A stretch of 37,754 nucleotides of DNA from Prevotella sp. AGR2160 (lineage in GTDB: Bacteria; Bacteroidota; Bacteroidia; Bacteroidales; Bacteroidaceae): contig NZ_KE384147.1 of assembly GCF_000424185.1 (NCBI RefSeq), positions 1 through 37,754 of the forward strand, read 5' to 3'. This document shows, piece after piece, positions 15,043 to 23,897 of the stretch. Position 1 is the stretch's first letter, and every line of letters starts with the position of its first letter. The notes below the pieces were generated by a model. It ran no database searches and was not told where the DNA came from. It was given only the letters and a program-made list of their open reading frames with translations. The position numbers were made by a program, and so were the translations under genes.

Positions 15043-15678
15043 ATGGGATTAATACAGAAACTCTTCGGAAAGAAGGAGGAAGGACCGAAAGTCGGGGGAA
15101 TGGAAGACTATATGACCCTCGTGAGAGTGTATTTCCAGGCGGCACTGGCTGTCCGGCTGGGCATCACAAACCTCGGAATGCTGCCGGACCTCCGGGCCTT
15201 CAAGGTCACGATGAAGGTCGCTACGGTGAATAACAAGCTCGGAGTGGGTGAGAAGAAGGCCGTCATGAAGATGATGAAGGAGATGTACCAGACGAAGGAG
15301 GACTTCTTCACCGAGATCGACCAGAGTATCAAGAAGAACTGTCATAAGCTCCAGGATGTGAACACCTATCTCGTACAGTTCCAGGGCTTCACGCAGGAGC
15401 TCATGATGCTCATGGGGAATCTCATGAAGTTCAAGCTCCGTCTGCCGTCGATCTTCAAGAAGACGTTCTACGCCATGACGCAGAAGCAGGTCAGTGATAT
15501 CTTCGTGAAGAATGACTTCAAGGACCCGAGTGTCGTGAAGGCTGTCATGGCCATACGTCAGTATGACCAGCGGTTGAACTTCTCGCAGAAGTGGATCACG
15601 GACTTCGTCTACCAGGTGATGATGCTGGCGAAGAAAGAGCCGAAACCAGCACAGGAGGAAGAGAAGGGGAATAAATAG
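15043..15678 (+). CDS. Unrecognised helical protein, 211 aa
   Basis: I do not recognise this protein. It begins MGLIQKLFGKKEEGPKVGG, has no signal peptide, and looks almost entirely alpha-helical with many Lys, Met and hydrophobic residues. The C-terminal 15 residues are Lys/Glu-rich and probably disordered (KKEPKPAQEEEKGNK). It follows a clear promoter and precedes rfbA by about 80 bases. Codon use resembles the highly expressed nuo genes downstream, which argues that it is a real, conserved gene rather than cargo. A role near polysaccharide export is possible from position only. Confidence 0.85.
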   Translation: MGLIQKLFGKKEEGPKVGGMEDYMTLVRVYFQAALAVRLGITNLGMLPDLRAFKVTMKVATVNNKLGVGEKKAVMKMMKEMYQTKEDFFTEIDQSIKKNCHKLQDVNTYLVQFQGFTQELMMLMGNLMKFKLRLPSIFKKTFYAMTQKQVSDIFVKNDFKDPSVVKAVMAIRQYDQRLNFSQKWITDFVYQVMMLAKKEPKPAQEEEKGNK

Positions 15679-15715
15679 GGACGGCCCCTGCAAATGGATC
15701 AATTTCCCATTCAGG

Positions 15716-15741
15716 CGGAACATGATGAATCATGTCCCTAC
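15716..15741. repeat. AACATGAT dyad
   Basis: One copy of the dispersed AACATGATGAATCATGT dyad lies 14 bases before rfbA. The palindrome could form a small hairpin in the transcript. It is the same sequence as the inner dyad at 29842-29867, reversed. Confidence 0.8.
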
Positions 15742-15755
15742 AAATTTAGAAAATT

Positions 15756-16625
15756 ATGAAAGGAATCGTATTGGCCGGAGGATCCGGCACCAGACTGTAT
15801 CCCATCACGAAAGGGATCTCGAAACAGCTTATCCCGATCTTCGATAAGCCGATGATTTACTATCCCGTCAGCGTCCTCATGCTCGCCGGCATCCGGGATA
15901 TCCTCATCATCTCCACGCCCTTCGACCTCCCGGGGTTCCGGCGGCTCCTTGGTGACGGCCATGAGATCGGTGTCCATTTCGAGTATGCCGAACAGCCGTC
16001 GCCCGATGGTCTCGCCCAGGCGTTCATCATCGGGCGGGAGTTCATCGGTGACGACAGTGTCTGTCTCGTCCTCGGTGACAACATCTTCTACGGTGCCGGG
16101 TTCACGCAGCTCCTCCAGGAGAGTGTGCAGGCCGCCGATGGTGGTCATGCCTCCGTCTTCGGCTATTATGTCAACGATCCCGAGCGCTACGGCGTCGCCG
16201 AGTTCGACAAGGAAGGCCGCTGTCTGAGTATCGAAGAGAAGCCCGAGCACCCGAAGAGCAACTATGCCGTCGTCGGACTCTATTTCTATCCGAACAGTGT
16301 TGTCGACATTGCGGCGAAGATCAAACCGTCGGCCCGCGGCGAGCTCGAGATCACGTCTGTCAACCAGGTATACCTCGAGCAGGGCAACCTCCTCGTCCGT
16401 CCGTTGCAGCGTGGCTTCGCCTGGCTCGACACCGGCACCCATGACTCCCTCTCCGAGGCCTCCACGTTCATCGAGGTCATCGAGAAGCGCCAGGGCCTGA
16501 AGGTCGCCTGTCTCGAGGAGATCGCTTACAACCAGGGGTGGATCACGACCGCGCAGCTCCTCGAGGATGCGAAGCCGATGATGAAGAATGATTACGGAAA
16601 ATATTTAGCAAGCTTAGTCAAATAG
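15756..16625 (+). CDS. rfbA: Glucose-1-phosphate thymidylyltransferase
   Basis: RfbA/RmlA makes dTDP-glucose from dTTP and glucose-1-phosphate, the first step toward dTDP-L-rhamnose and related deoxysugars. The signature [20 protein letters not shown] is near the N-terminus, followed by [18 protein letters not shown], and the product-binding blocks [28 protein letters not shown] and [10 protein letters not shown]. At 289 residues it is full length. The other rhamnose genes (rfbB, rfbC, rfbD) are not in this window. It is followed after three bases by the Wzc-like gene, so the two are probably co-transcribed. The polysaccharide made here therefore likely contains a dTDP-derived sugar. Confidence 0.95.
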   Translation: MKGIVLAGGSGTRLYPITKGISKQLIPIFDKPMIYYPVSVLMLAGIRDILIISTPFDLPGFRRLLGDGHEIGVHFEYAEQPSPDGLAQAFIIGREFIGDDSVCLVLGDNIFYGAGFTQLLQESVQAADGGHASVFGYYVNDPERYGVAEFDKEGRCLSIEEKPEHPKSNYAVVGLYFYPNSVVDIAAKIKPSARGELEITSVNQVYLEQGNLLVRPLQRGFAWLDTGTHDSLSEASTFIEVIEKRQGLKVACLEEIAYNQGWITTAQLLEDAKPMMKNDYGKYLASLVK

Positions 16626-16628
16626 ACA

Positions 16629-19172
16629 ATGGAAGAAAACAACAAGCTCTACGCCGAGGCACAGAAGGCCGACTCTTCCACGGTAACACCGGAGAAAGAA
16701 GAGAAGTCGTCGTTGGACATCGGTACGATCATCTCCACGGTGATCCTCAACTGGCAATGGTATCTGTTGTCACTGGTCATCTTTATCGGTGCCGCCCTGA
16801 TCTATCTGCGTTATACCACGCCGATGTACCAGAGCTCCGCCGAGCTCCTCATCAAGGGCGACAATCAGAACGGTGGCAGTTACAGCAGTAACAGTCTGCG
16901 CAACAGTCAGACCCTCGGTCTGATCACGAACTCCAACGGTATCCCGGCGGAGATGCAGATCCTCATGTCCCGTCGTATCGCCGAGAGTGCCGTGCGGGAT
17001 ATGAAGCTCTATGCCGAATATACCACGGAGGGCCGTATCCGTACCACACAGCTCTACCATAACGAGCCCGTGAGTGTCGATATGGACGCGTTCCATCTCG
17101 AGAAGCTCAACGTGCCGGTGTCGATGACCATTGAGCGCACGAAGACAGGCTATCATGTCACGGGCTCCTACTGTGTGCCCATCAATGAGGAGGAGTCGTC
17201 GGCCCCGAAGCATTTCGACCATACCATCGAGCAGATGCCGGCGACGATCTTCACCGCCGCGGGAAATATCTATCTCGCCGAGACGGGAGAACTCATGCCC
17301 ACGGGTATGAAGGAACAGGTGCTGCTGTCCTCACCGAAGATGGAAGCCGTGAAATATGCCTCCCGTCTTGACGTGAAGGCGATGAAGGGTGTTGACAATA
17401 TCGTCATCCTCACGTTCACCGATGAGCTGCCGCAGCGTGCCCAGGACTATCTGAAGCAGATCGCCGTGGTCTATAACCGTCAGGCCAACGAGGATAAGAA
17501 TGAGGTCGCCCTGCGTACTGAACAGTTCATCAACTCCCGTCTGCAGAAGATCAATGCCGAACTCGGCAATACAGAGGGACAGTTGGAGAGTTATAAGAAA
17601 GCCAACCAGATGGTCGACCAGCAGGCCACGGCTGCCAATGCCTTCACGAATGCCGACAAGTACAGTCAGCAGGTCGCCGATCAGGATATGCAGATCGCGT
17701 TGCTGAACTCTGTCGCCGCCACGATGATGCAACCCGGCAACCGCTATCAGGTGCTGCCGTCGAATGTCGGTATCCAGGATGCCGGTGTCAACGAGCTTAT
17801 CCAGAAATACAACGAGATCGCCCTGGAGCGAAACCGCTTGCTGCGCTCAGCCTCCGAGAAGAGTCCCACGGTGATCCCCCTCACGGCCCAGCTCGATGAC
17901 CTCCACCGGTCTATCCGTACCACCCTGTTGCAGACGCGCCGTAACCTGGAGATCCAGCGAAACACCCTCTCCTCCCTCCTCGGGAAATATCAGGGTCAGG
18001 TCGGTGCCTCTCCGGCCCAGGAGCGTACGCTCACGCAGATCGGCCGTCAACAGGATGTGAAGTCTGGTCTGTACCTCATGCTCTTGCAGAAACGAGAGGA
18101 GAACTCCATCAACCTCGCCTCTACGGCCGATAAGGGAAAGCTCATCGATGACCCGTTGGGCGCGACACAGATCTCCCCGAAGAAGATCATCATCTTCCCC
18201 GTTGCCCTGCTCCTCGCCATCGGTCTGCCGACGCTGATCATCTATCTGCTCAGTCTGCTCCGTTACCGTATCGAGGGTCATGATGATGTGGCATCACTGA
18301 CGAAGCTGCCGATCATCGCCGATGTCGCCGTCGCCTCCGAGAGCGCGAAGACGAAGGCCGATATCGTGGTCCACGAGAATACGAACAACCAGATGGAGGA
18401 GATCTTCCGGTCTATGCGAACGAATATCCAGTTTATGCTGGAGGATGATCAGAAGGTGGTGCTCTTCACCTCTTCCATCTCCGGTGAGGGAAAGACGTTC
18501 ACGGCCTCGAACCTCGCCGTCTCCTTCGCCCTGTTGGGTAAGAAGACGATCCTCGTGGGTCTTGACATCCGTAAGCCGCGACTCGCCGAGCTCTTCGAGA
18601 TTGCCGACCATCATCATGGCATCACGAATGTGCTGCTCCATGAGCATCCCACGGATGAGCAGATCAAGGGTCAGATCCTGCCGTCGGGCGTCAACAAGGA
18701 CCTCGACCTCCTCATGGCCGGTCCTACGCCGCCGAACCCCGCGGAGTTGCTGTCACGCAAGAGTCTGGATGAGATCTTCACCTTCCTGCGCCGGGAGTAT
18801 GACTATATCATCGTGGATACCGCTCCTGTGGGCCTCGTCACCGATACCCTCCAGCTCGGTCGTGTCGTCGACTGTTCCGTCGTCGTCTGCCGTGCCGACT
18901 ACACGTCGAAGGACTCCTTCGGCATGATCAATGAGTTGGCCGACCAGAAGAAGCTGCCGCATATGTCGATCGTCATCAATGGTATCGACATGAGCAAGAA
19001 GAAGTATGGCTACTACTATGGCTATGGCCGCTATGGTAAGTACGGTCATTACGGCCATTACGGTCACTATGGTCATTATGGCCATTACGGCAGTTATGGC
19101 AACTATGGCTCGTATGGCAACTATAGTAACAGCCATTACAGTAATAAGAACGATACGAGCGTGAAGAGATAA
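16629..19172 (+). CDS. Wzc-type polysaccharide co-polymerase and tyrosine autokinase
   Basis: The 847-residue protein controls chain length and export of capsule or exopolysaccharide. It has a first membrane segment (WYLLSLVIFIGAALIYLRY) near residues 38-56, a Wzz domain and long periplasmic coiled coil, and a second membrane segment (IIIFPVALLLAIGLPTLII). The cytoplasmic BY-kinase domain has Walker A SGEGKT near residues 618-623, Walker A' LDIRKPRL and Walker B IIVDTAPVG at 727-735. The C-terminal tail is Tyr-rich as in other Wzc proteins, but here it is built from a 9-base repeat encoding Tyr-Gly-His. These Tyr residues are the expected autophosphorylation sites. The partner outer-membrane Wza and the phosphatase are not in the window. 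Confidence 0.93.
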   Translation: MEENNKLYAEAQKADSSTVTPEKEEKSSLDIGTIISTVILNWQWYLLSLVIFIGAALIYLRYTTPMYQSSAELLIKGDNQNGGSYSSNSLRNSQTLGLITNSNGIPAEMQILMSRRIAESAVRDMKLYAEYTTEGRIRTTQLYHNEPVSVDMDAFHLEKLNVPVSMTIERTKTGYHVTGSYCVPINEEESSAPKHFDHTIEQMPATIFTAAGNIYLAETGELMPTGMKEQVLLSSPKMEAVKYASRLDVKAMKGVDNIVILTFTDELPQRAQDYLKQIAVVYNRQANEDKNEVALRTEQFINSRLQKINAELGNTEGQLESYKKANQMVDQQATAANAFTNADKYSQQVADQDMQIALLNSVAATMMQPGNRYQVLPSNVGIQDAGVNELIQKYNEIALERNRLLRSASEKSPTVIPLTAQLDDLHRSIRTTLLQTRRNLEIQRNTLSSLLGKYQGQVGASPAQERTLTQIGRQQDVKSGLYLMLLQKREENSINLASTADKGKLIDDPLGATQISPKKIIIFPVALLLAIGLPTLIIYLLSLLRYRIEGHDDVASLTKLPIIADVAVASESAKTKADIVVHENTNNQMEEIFRSMRTNIQFMLEDDQKVVLFTSSISGEGKTFTASNLAVSFALLGKKTILVGLDIRKPRLAELFEIADHHHGITNVLLHEHPTDEQIKGQILPSGVNKDLDLLMAGPTPPNPAELLSRKSLDEIFTFLRREYDYIIVDTAPVGLVTDTLQLGRVVDCSVVVCRADYTSKDSFGMINELADQKKLPHMSIVINGIDMSKKKYGYYYGYGRYGKYGHYGHYGHYGHYGHYGSYGNYGSYGNYSNSHYSNKNDTSVKR
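19044..19124 (+). repeat. 9-base coding repeat encoding Gly-His-Tyr / Gly-X-Tyr
   Basis: Nine consecutive 9-base units encode five Gly-His-Tyr followed by Gly-Ser-Tyr, Gly-Asn-Tyr, Gly-Ser-Tyr and Gly-Asn-Tyr (residues 806-832). Unit changes keep the frame. The number of Tyr in the kinase tail could therefore vary between strains. Confidence 0.85.
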
Positions 19173-19402
19173 AAAGCCCGCCGACCATAGGTCGGATATG
19201 AGGGCATAAGCGCAACCTTGCGCTTGCAAAGCGCAAGCACTCGACGGCACGCCCTTCCTTCCCATTCATTGTGGGAGGGGAGGGCGTGTTTGCGTTTTGT
19301 GATATTGTGGCGGACCATGATGAATCATGTCCGTACGGGGACCGTTTTTGTCCGTTGCGGAATTTTTCTCGTTTTTTGGGGTGGTAATTGGAAAAAAATG
19401 AT
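19173..19402. other. Intergenic stretch with strong hairpins
   Basis: No gene is seen. 19219-19238 can form a hairpin with arms CGCTTGC/GCGCAAG. 19248-19264 pairs with 19272-19288 over 17 bases including two G-U pairs, and may end the Wzc transcript although the T-run after it is weak. 19311-19338 is an AACATGAT-type dyad with changed ends (GGACCATGAT). Confidence 0.6.
19248..19288 (+). terminator. Strong hairpin after the wzc-like gene
   Basis: Left arm 19248-19264 and right arm 19272-19288 pair without gaps around a seven-base loop. Downstream DNA is TTTGCGTTTTG, only partly U-rich, so it is a probable rather than certain terminator. It could also be another dispersed palindrome. Confidence 0.5.
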
Positions 19403-19440
19403 TAATTTTGCAAACGAATAGGGCGGAGTAGCTACCGCCC
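19403..19440 (+). promoter_or_regulatory. nuo operon promoter and leader hairpin
   Basis: TAATTTTG at 19403-19410 fits the -7 consensus; no good -33 lies at the right distance. Just downstream, GGGCGG (19421-19426) pairs with CCGCCC (19435-19440). The hairpin would be at the 5' end of the nuo mRNA, about 40 bases before nuoA. Confidence 0.5.
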
Positions 19441-19481
19441 GTGCTATACAGCATCAATAAATAACGTTATATTCATTTTTT

Positions 19482-19829
19482 ATGTACTATTTATTAATTA
19501 CCGTTTTGCTCACGGCGGTGACGCTCGTGGTGGCAGCTTATGTCATTGCGAAGCTCATTGGTCCGCGGTCTTACAACCCTGTGAAGGGTGAGGCGTTTGA
19601 GTGCGGTATCCCCACGCGTGGCAGCTCCTGGTTGCCGATGCATGCGGGCTACTATCTCTTTGCCATCCTCTTCCTAATGTTCGACATCGAGACCGTGTTC
19701 CTCTACCCCTGGGCTGTAGTAGTTAACCAGTTTGGAACCCTTGCCCTGTTGAGTATCGGTTTCTTCCTGTTAGTATTGGTATTTGGCTTGGCTTACGCCT
19801 GGCGGAAAGGAGCGCTGGAATGGAAGTAA
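19482..19829 (+). CDS. nuoA: Complex I subunit A
   Basis: NuoA (115 residues) is a three-helix membrane subunit of the proton-pumping complex I. The conserved loop reads NPVKGEAFECGIPTRGSSW, including the EC of the Cys-containing loop next to the quinone cavity, and is followed by YYLFAILFLMFDIETVFLYPWA in parts, the most conserved helix of the family. The gene overlaps nuoB by ten bases (19820-19829). Confidence 0.95.
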   Translation: MYYLLITVLLTAVTLVVAAYVIAKLIGPRSYNPVKGEAFECGIPTRGSSWLPMHAGYYLFAILFLMFDIETVFLYPWAVVVNQFGTLALLSIGFFLLVLVFGLAYAWRKGALEWK

Positions 19830-20539
19830 AGAAGCCAAGTATCAAGAGTATCCCTTATAACGAGTTCAAGGACAACGACACGTTGGAGAAGATGGCCAAG
19901 GAGCTCAACGAGGGTGGCGTGAATATCGTCCTCGGCAATCTCGACCAGGCTATCAACTGGGGCCGTAGCAACTCCCTGTGGTCACTGACCTTCGGTACGA
20001 GCTGCTGTGGTATTGAGTTCATGGCCGTCGGCTGTGCCCGTTACGACTTCAGCCGTTTCGGCTTCGAGGTCACGCGAAACTCTCCCCGTCAGGCCGACCT
20101 GATCATGTGTGCCGGTACCATCACCAACAAGATGGCCCCTGCCTTCAAGCGTCTGTACGATGAGATGGCCGAGCCGAAATATGTCGTCGCCGTCGGTGGC
20201 TGCACCATCAGTGGTGGTCCTTTCAAGAAGAGTTATAATGTCGTCCGCGGTATCGACGAGCTCGTTCCCGTCGATGTCTATATCCCCGGCTGTCCTCCGC
20301 GTCCCGAGGCAATCCTTTACGGTATGATGCAGTTGCAGCGTAAGGTAAAGGTAGAGAAGTTCTTCGGTGGTGCTAACCATAAGATGACGAAGGAGGAGAA
20401 GGAGCTGTCGATGAGCAAGGGCGGTCTCCACGGTCTGAGCAATGAGAACCTCAGTGATGTCGAGAAGCTCGGTCATCGTGAGCCCATCATCGTCCGTGAC
20501 GTCCCTGCCGATTTTGATCCGAAGAAAGGCCTCGACTAA
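19820..20539 (+). CDS. nuoB: Complex I subunit B
   Basis: NuoB (239 residues) holds the terminal cluster N2 that passes electrons to quinone. The four ligands are visible: the tandem Cys pair in GTSCCGIEFM, the Cys in AVGCARYDFSRFG and the Cys in PGCPPRPEAIL. An extra C-terminal tail of about 60 residues (after KVEKFFGGANHK) is polar and charged; such tails occur in Bacteroidetes NuoB. The gene overlaps nuoA and is followed by nuoCD after 15 bases. Confidence 0.96.
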   Translation: MEVKKPSIKSIPYNEFKDNDTLEKMAKELNEGGVNIVLGNLDQAINWGRSNSLWSLTFGTSCCGIEFMAVGCARYDFSRFGFEVTRNSPRQADLIMCAGTITNKMAPAFKRLYDEMAEPKYVVAVGGCTISGGPFKKSYNVVRGIDELVPVDVYIPGCPPRPEAILYGMMQLQRKVKVEKFFGGANHKMTKEEKELSMSKGGLHGLSNENLSDVEKLGHREPIIVRDVPADFDPKKGLD

Positions 20540-20554
20540 TATAATAAGGTAAAG

Positions 20555-22135
20555 ATGAAACTGAATAATATTGAACTCACATTCGACAACTTCTCCACGG
20601 AGATGGCGAAGTTGAAGAACGAGAAACATTTCGACTACCTCGTGACGATCATCGGAGAGGATTTCGGCGAGGAAGGTCTGGGATGTATCTACATTCTCGA
20701 GAACACGGAGAGTCACGAGCGTGTGTCCACCCGTGTCATCGCCAAGGAGATCGACGGCTCCGTCGTCATCCCCTCCGTGCTGAAGCTCTGGAATGCCGCC
20801 AACCTGTTGGAGCGCGAGGTCTATGATTTCCTCGGTATCAAGTTCCTCGGTCATCCCGATATGCGCCGCCTCTTCATGCGTCAGGACTTCCAGGGCTATC
20901 CCCTGCGTAAGGATTTCGACATGAGTCCCGAGGCTAACAAGTTCCCGATGACTGATGAGCCTGAGAGCGATTATACCACAGAGTGGAACATCGACGAGTT
21001 TGGTCATCTCACGGCGACGAAGCACCGCATGTTTGATGACGATGACTTTGTCGTGAACCTCGGTCCTAACCACCCGTCCATGCACGGTGTGCTCCGTCTG
21101 CAGACGGTGCTGCAGGGTGAGACCGTGAAGCATGTCTATCCCCATCTCGGCTATATCCACCGTGGTATCGAGAAGATGATGGAGAACATGACGTACCCGC
21201 AGACGCTGGCCCTCACGGACCGTCTGAACTACCTCTGTGCCATGCATCACCGTCATGCCCTTGTCGGTGTCATCGAGGAGGCTATGGGTATCGAGCTGCC
21301 CGAGCGTATCGAGCGTATCCGTACCATCATGGATGAGCTCCAGCGTATCGACAACCACCTGCTGTTCCTCGGCACCTGTGCCCAGGACCTCAGTGCCCTC
21401 ACCGCTTTCCTCTACTGTATGCGTGACCGTGAGCATGTCCTCAATGTCATGGAGGAGACGACCGGTGGCCGCCTGATCCAAAACTACTACCGTATCGGTG
21501 GTCTGCAGGCAGATATCGATCCCCATTTCAAGGAGAACGTGAAGGCCCTCATCAAGTATTTCCGTGACAACGACGTGCTGAAAGAGTATATGGATGTCTT
21601 CGGTGACAATGTCATCACGCACCAGCGTCTCGAGGGTGTCGGTCCGATGGACGAGCCCAACTGCATCAACTATGCTGTCACGGGTCCTGCCGGCCGTGCC
21701 TCCGGATGGAAGAACGACGTACGCAAGAACCATCCTTACAGCCTGTATGATCAGGTTGACTTCGACGTCATCACCGGAACCCACGGCGACTCCATGGACC
21801 GTTACCTCATCCATATCAAGGAGATCGACCAGAGCTTGAAGATCATCGAACAGCTCATCGACGACCTCGAGCCGACGGGTGACTTCTATGTGAAGCAGAA
21901 GCCGATCATCAAGGTTCCTGAGGGACAGTGGTGGTTCTCCGTAGAGGGTGGTGCCGGCGAGTTCGGTGTCTACCTCGACAGTCATGGTGACAAGAGTCCT
22001 TACCGCGTGAAGCTCCGTCCGATGGGTCTGACGCTCGCTGCCGCCTTCGACAAGATGCTGCAGGGTCAGAAGATCGCCGACCTCGTGGCAACGTGTGCGG
22101 CCATCGACTTCGTCATCCCGGACCTCGATCGTTAA
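20555..22135 (+). CDS. nuoCD: Complex I subunits C and D, fused
   Basis: The 526-residue protein is a natural fusion of NuoC (about residues 1-150, with the LEREVYDFLGIKFLGHPDMRRL block) and NuoD (from about 165, GPNHPSMHG at 170-178). NuoD contributes the quinone-binding cavity with NuoB; the invariant His of GPNHPSMHG is present. The ending VIPDLDR differs slightly from the usual GEVDR. The NuoC-NuoD fusion is standard in Bacteroidetes and enterobacteria, so it is not a local oddity. Confidence 0.96.
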   Translation: MKLNNIELTFDNFSTEMAKLKNEKHFDYLVTIIGEDFGEEGLGCIYILENTESHERVSTRVIAKEIDGSVVIPSVLKLWNAANLLEREVYDFLGIKFLGHPDMRRLFMRQDFQGYPLRKDFDMSPEANKFPMTDEPESDYTTEWNIDEFGHLTATKHRMFDDDDFVVNLGPNHPSMHGVLRLQTVLQGETVKHVYPHLGYIHRGIEKMMENMTYPQTLALTDRLNYLCAMHHRHALVGVIEEAMGIELPERIERIRTIMDELQRIDNHLLFLGTCAQDLSALTAFLYCMRDREHVLNVMEETTGGRLIQNYYRIGGLQADIDPHFKENVKALIKYFRDNDVLKEYMDVFGDNVITHQRLEGVGPMDEPNCINYAVTGPAGRASGWKNDVRKNHPYSLYDQVDFDVITGTHGDSMDRYLIHIKEIDQSLKIIEQLIDDLEPTGDFYVKQKPIIKVPEGQWWFSVEGGAGEFGVYLDSHGDKSPYRVKLRPMGLTLAAAFDKMLQGQKIADLVATCAAIDFVIPDLDR

Positions 22136-22138
22136 AGG

Positions 22139-22171
22139 GTAAAAAAGTAAAAAAGTAAAAAAGTAAAAAAT
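22139..22171 (+). repeat. 8-base tandem repeat GTAAAAAA before nuoH
   Basis: About four units of GTAAAAAA lie between nuoCD and nuoH. The same repeat follows nuoN at 29763-29800. The 70-base gap is the first large break in the operon. Confidence 0.8.
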
Positions 22172-22205
22172 AGGGTGGCTTGACCATCCAATAAAGACAA
22201 ACTTT

Positions 22206-23288
22206 ATGTTTGATTTTTCAATAGTAACCTCGTGGATCGACAACCTGCTGCGCAACGTGTGCGGGCTGGGCGATTTCTGGTCGATCCTCATCGAGTGCGT
22301 GCTCGTCGGCGTATGCATCCTTACGGCGTATGCGTTGATCGCCATCGTGCTCATCTTCATGGAGCGTAAGGTCTGTGCTTACTTCCAGTGCCGTCTCGGC
22401 CCGATGCGTGTCGGACCGTGGGGTATCTTCCAGGTCTTCGCCGATGTGGTGAAGATGCTCATCAAGGAGATCTTCGGCATGGACAAGAGTGATAAGCTCC
22501 TGTATTACATCGCCCCGTTCCTGGTGATCATCGCCAGTGTCGGTACGTTCTCCTTCCTGCCGTGGAACAAAGGCTGTGAGGTGCTCGACTTCAATGTCGG
22601 CGTGTTCTTCATGACCGCCGTCTCTTCCCTCGGCATCCTCGGTATCTTCCTCGCCGGATGGGGTAGTAACAACAAGTATTCCGTCGTCAGTGCCATGCGT
22701 GGTGCCGTACAGATGATCTCCTACGAGATGAGTCTCGGCATCTGCCTCGTCACGGCCGTCGTCCTCTGCGGTACGATGCAGATCAGCGGTATCGTCGAGG
22801 CGCAGCAGAACGGTTGGCTCATCTTCCGCGGACATCTCCCCGCCATCGTAGCCTTCCTGATCTTCCTCATCGCCGGTAATGCCGAGGCCAACCGTGGCCC
22901 GTTTGACCTTGCCGAGGCAGAGAGTGAGCTGACGGCCGGTTACCACACGGAATATAGTGGTATGGGCTTCGGCTTCTACTATCTCGCCGAGTATCTGAAC
23001 CTCTTCGTCATCAGTGGTATCGCCGCTACCATCTTCCTCGGAGGATGGATGCCGCTGCATGTCGCCGGTCTCGACGGTTTCAATATGGTGATGGACTATA
23101 TCCCCGGATTCATCTGGTTCTTCGGAAAGACGTTCCTCATCGTCTGGCTGCTGATGTGGATTCGCTGGACCTATCCCCGTCTGCGTATCGACCAGATCCT
23201 GACGCTGGAGTGGAAATATATCATGCCGCTGGCTTTGCTGAACCTCGTCGTCATGACGGTGTGCGTGGCATTAGGGTGGCATTTTTAA
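22206..23288 (+). CDS. nuoH: Complex I subunit H
   Basis: NuoH (360 residues) is the membrane subunit that, with NuoB and NuoD, forms the quinone entry. About eight membrane segments are predicted by eye. Family blocks present are FMERKVCAYFQCRLGPMRVG in parts, the EANRGPFDLAEAESELTAGYHTEYSGM loop (rich in Glu that couple quinone chemistry to pumping) and WIRWTYPRLRIDQ. Length is slightly above the E. coli protein because of an extra N-terminal stretch. Confidence 0.96.
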   Translation: MFDFSIVTSWIDNLLRNVCGLGDFWSILIECVLVGVCILTAYALIAIVLIFMERKVCAYFQCRLGPMRVGPWGIFQVFADVVKMLIKEIFGMDKSDKLLYYIAPFLVIIASVGTFSFLPWNKGCEVLDFNVGVFFMTAVSSLGILGIFLAGWGSNNKYSVVSAMRGAVQMISYEMSLGICLVTAVVLCGTMQISGIVEAQQNGWLIFRGHLPAIVAFLIFLIAGNAEANRGPFDLAEAESELTAGYHTEYSGMGFGFYYLAEYLNLFVISGIAATIFLGGWMPLHVAGLDGFNMVMDYIPGFIWFFGKTFLIVWLLMWIRWTYPRLRIDQILTLEWKYIMPLALLNLVVMTVCVALGWHF

Positions 23289-23309
23289 AGTATAAAAACA
23301 GAAAGAACA

Positions 23310-23891
23310 ATGTCAAATAGTTATTTCGGCGGTATCAACGCAGCTGTGAAGACGTTGCTGACGGGCTTGAAGGTCACCTGGAAGGAGTACTTCACCCCGA
23401 AGACGACGGAGCAGTATCCGGAGAACCGCAAGACAACCCTTCATGTCAGTCCCCGCTTCCGCGGCCGCCTCGTCTTCAAGCGCGTAGAGAGTGAAGACGA
23501 TCCTCAGGCCGTGAAGCGTGGTCTGAAGGTAGGCGATTACAAGTGTACGGCCTGCACGATGTGTGAGAAGGCCTGTCCTAACGACACCATCAAGATCACG
23601 TCGCATATGGAGGTCGTCGGCACCAATCCCACGACGGGAAAAGAGATCAAGAAGAAGCAGCTCGACGACTATCAGTATGACCTCGGCGACTGCATGTTCT
23701 GTCAGCTCTGTGTCAACGCCTGCAACTTCGACGCAATCGAGTTCACCAACGATTTCGAGAATGCCGTCTTCGACCGTTCGAAGCTCGTCCTTCACCTCGA
23801 CAAGGAGGTCTATAAGGGTGGCTCACTGCCGAACATCATCGACGGTGGCGCTCCTCAGGAGATCGGTAAGTTTAACACGAAAACCAAGTAA
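23310..23891 (+). CDS. nuoI: Complex I subunit I, 2x[4Fe-4S] protein
   Basis: NuoI (193 residues) carries clusters N6a and N6b. Both ligand sets are present: CTACTMCEKACP and CMFCQLCVNACNF (second set with Asn in place of the usual Pro after the last Cys). In complexes without NuoEFG this subunit is the likely point where reduced ferredoxin or flavodoxin delivers electrons, which is an inference from the gene set. The gene is 22 bases after nuoH and seven before nuoJ. Confidence 0.96.
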   Translation: MSNSYFGGINAAVKTLLTGLKVTWKEYFTPKTTEQYPENRKTTLHVSPRFRGRLVFKRVESEDDPQAVKRGLKVGDYKCTACTMCEKACPNDTIKITSHMEVVGTNPTTGKEIKKKQLDDYQYDLGDCMFCQLCVNACNFDAIEFTNDFENAVFDRSKLVLHLDKEVYKGGSLPNIIDGGAPQEIGKFNTKTK

Positions 23892-23897
23892 GCGATT

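Noticed and set aside
19982..22360. Minus-strand open frame of 792 codons opposite nuoB-nuoCD
   Set aside because: It lies entirely opposite well-supported nuo genes and has a Thr/Val/Asp/His-rich composition produced by the high-GC codon use of the true strand.
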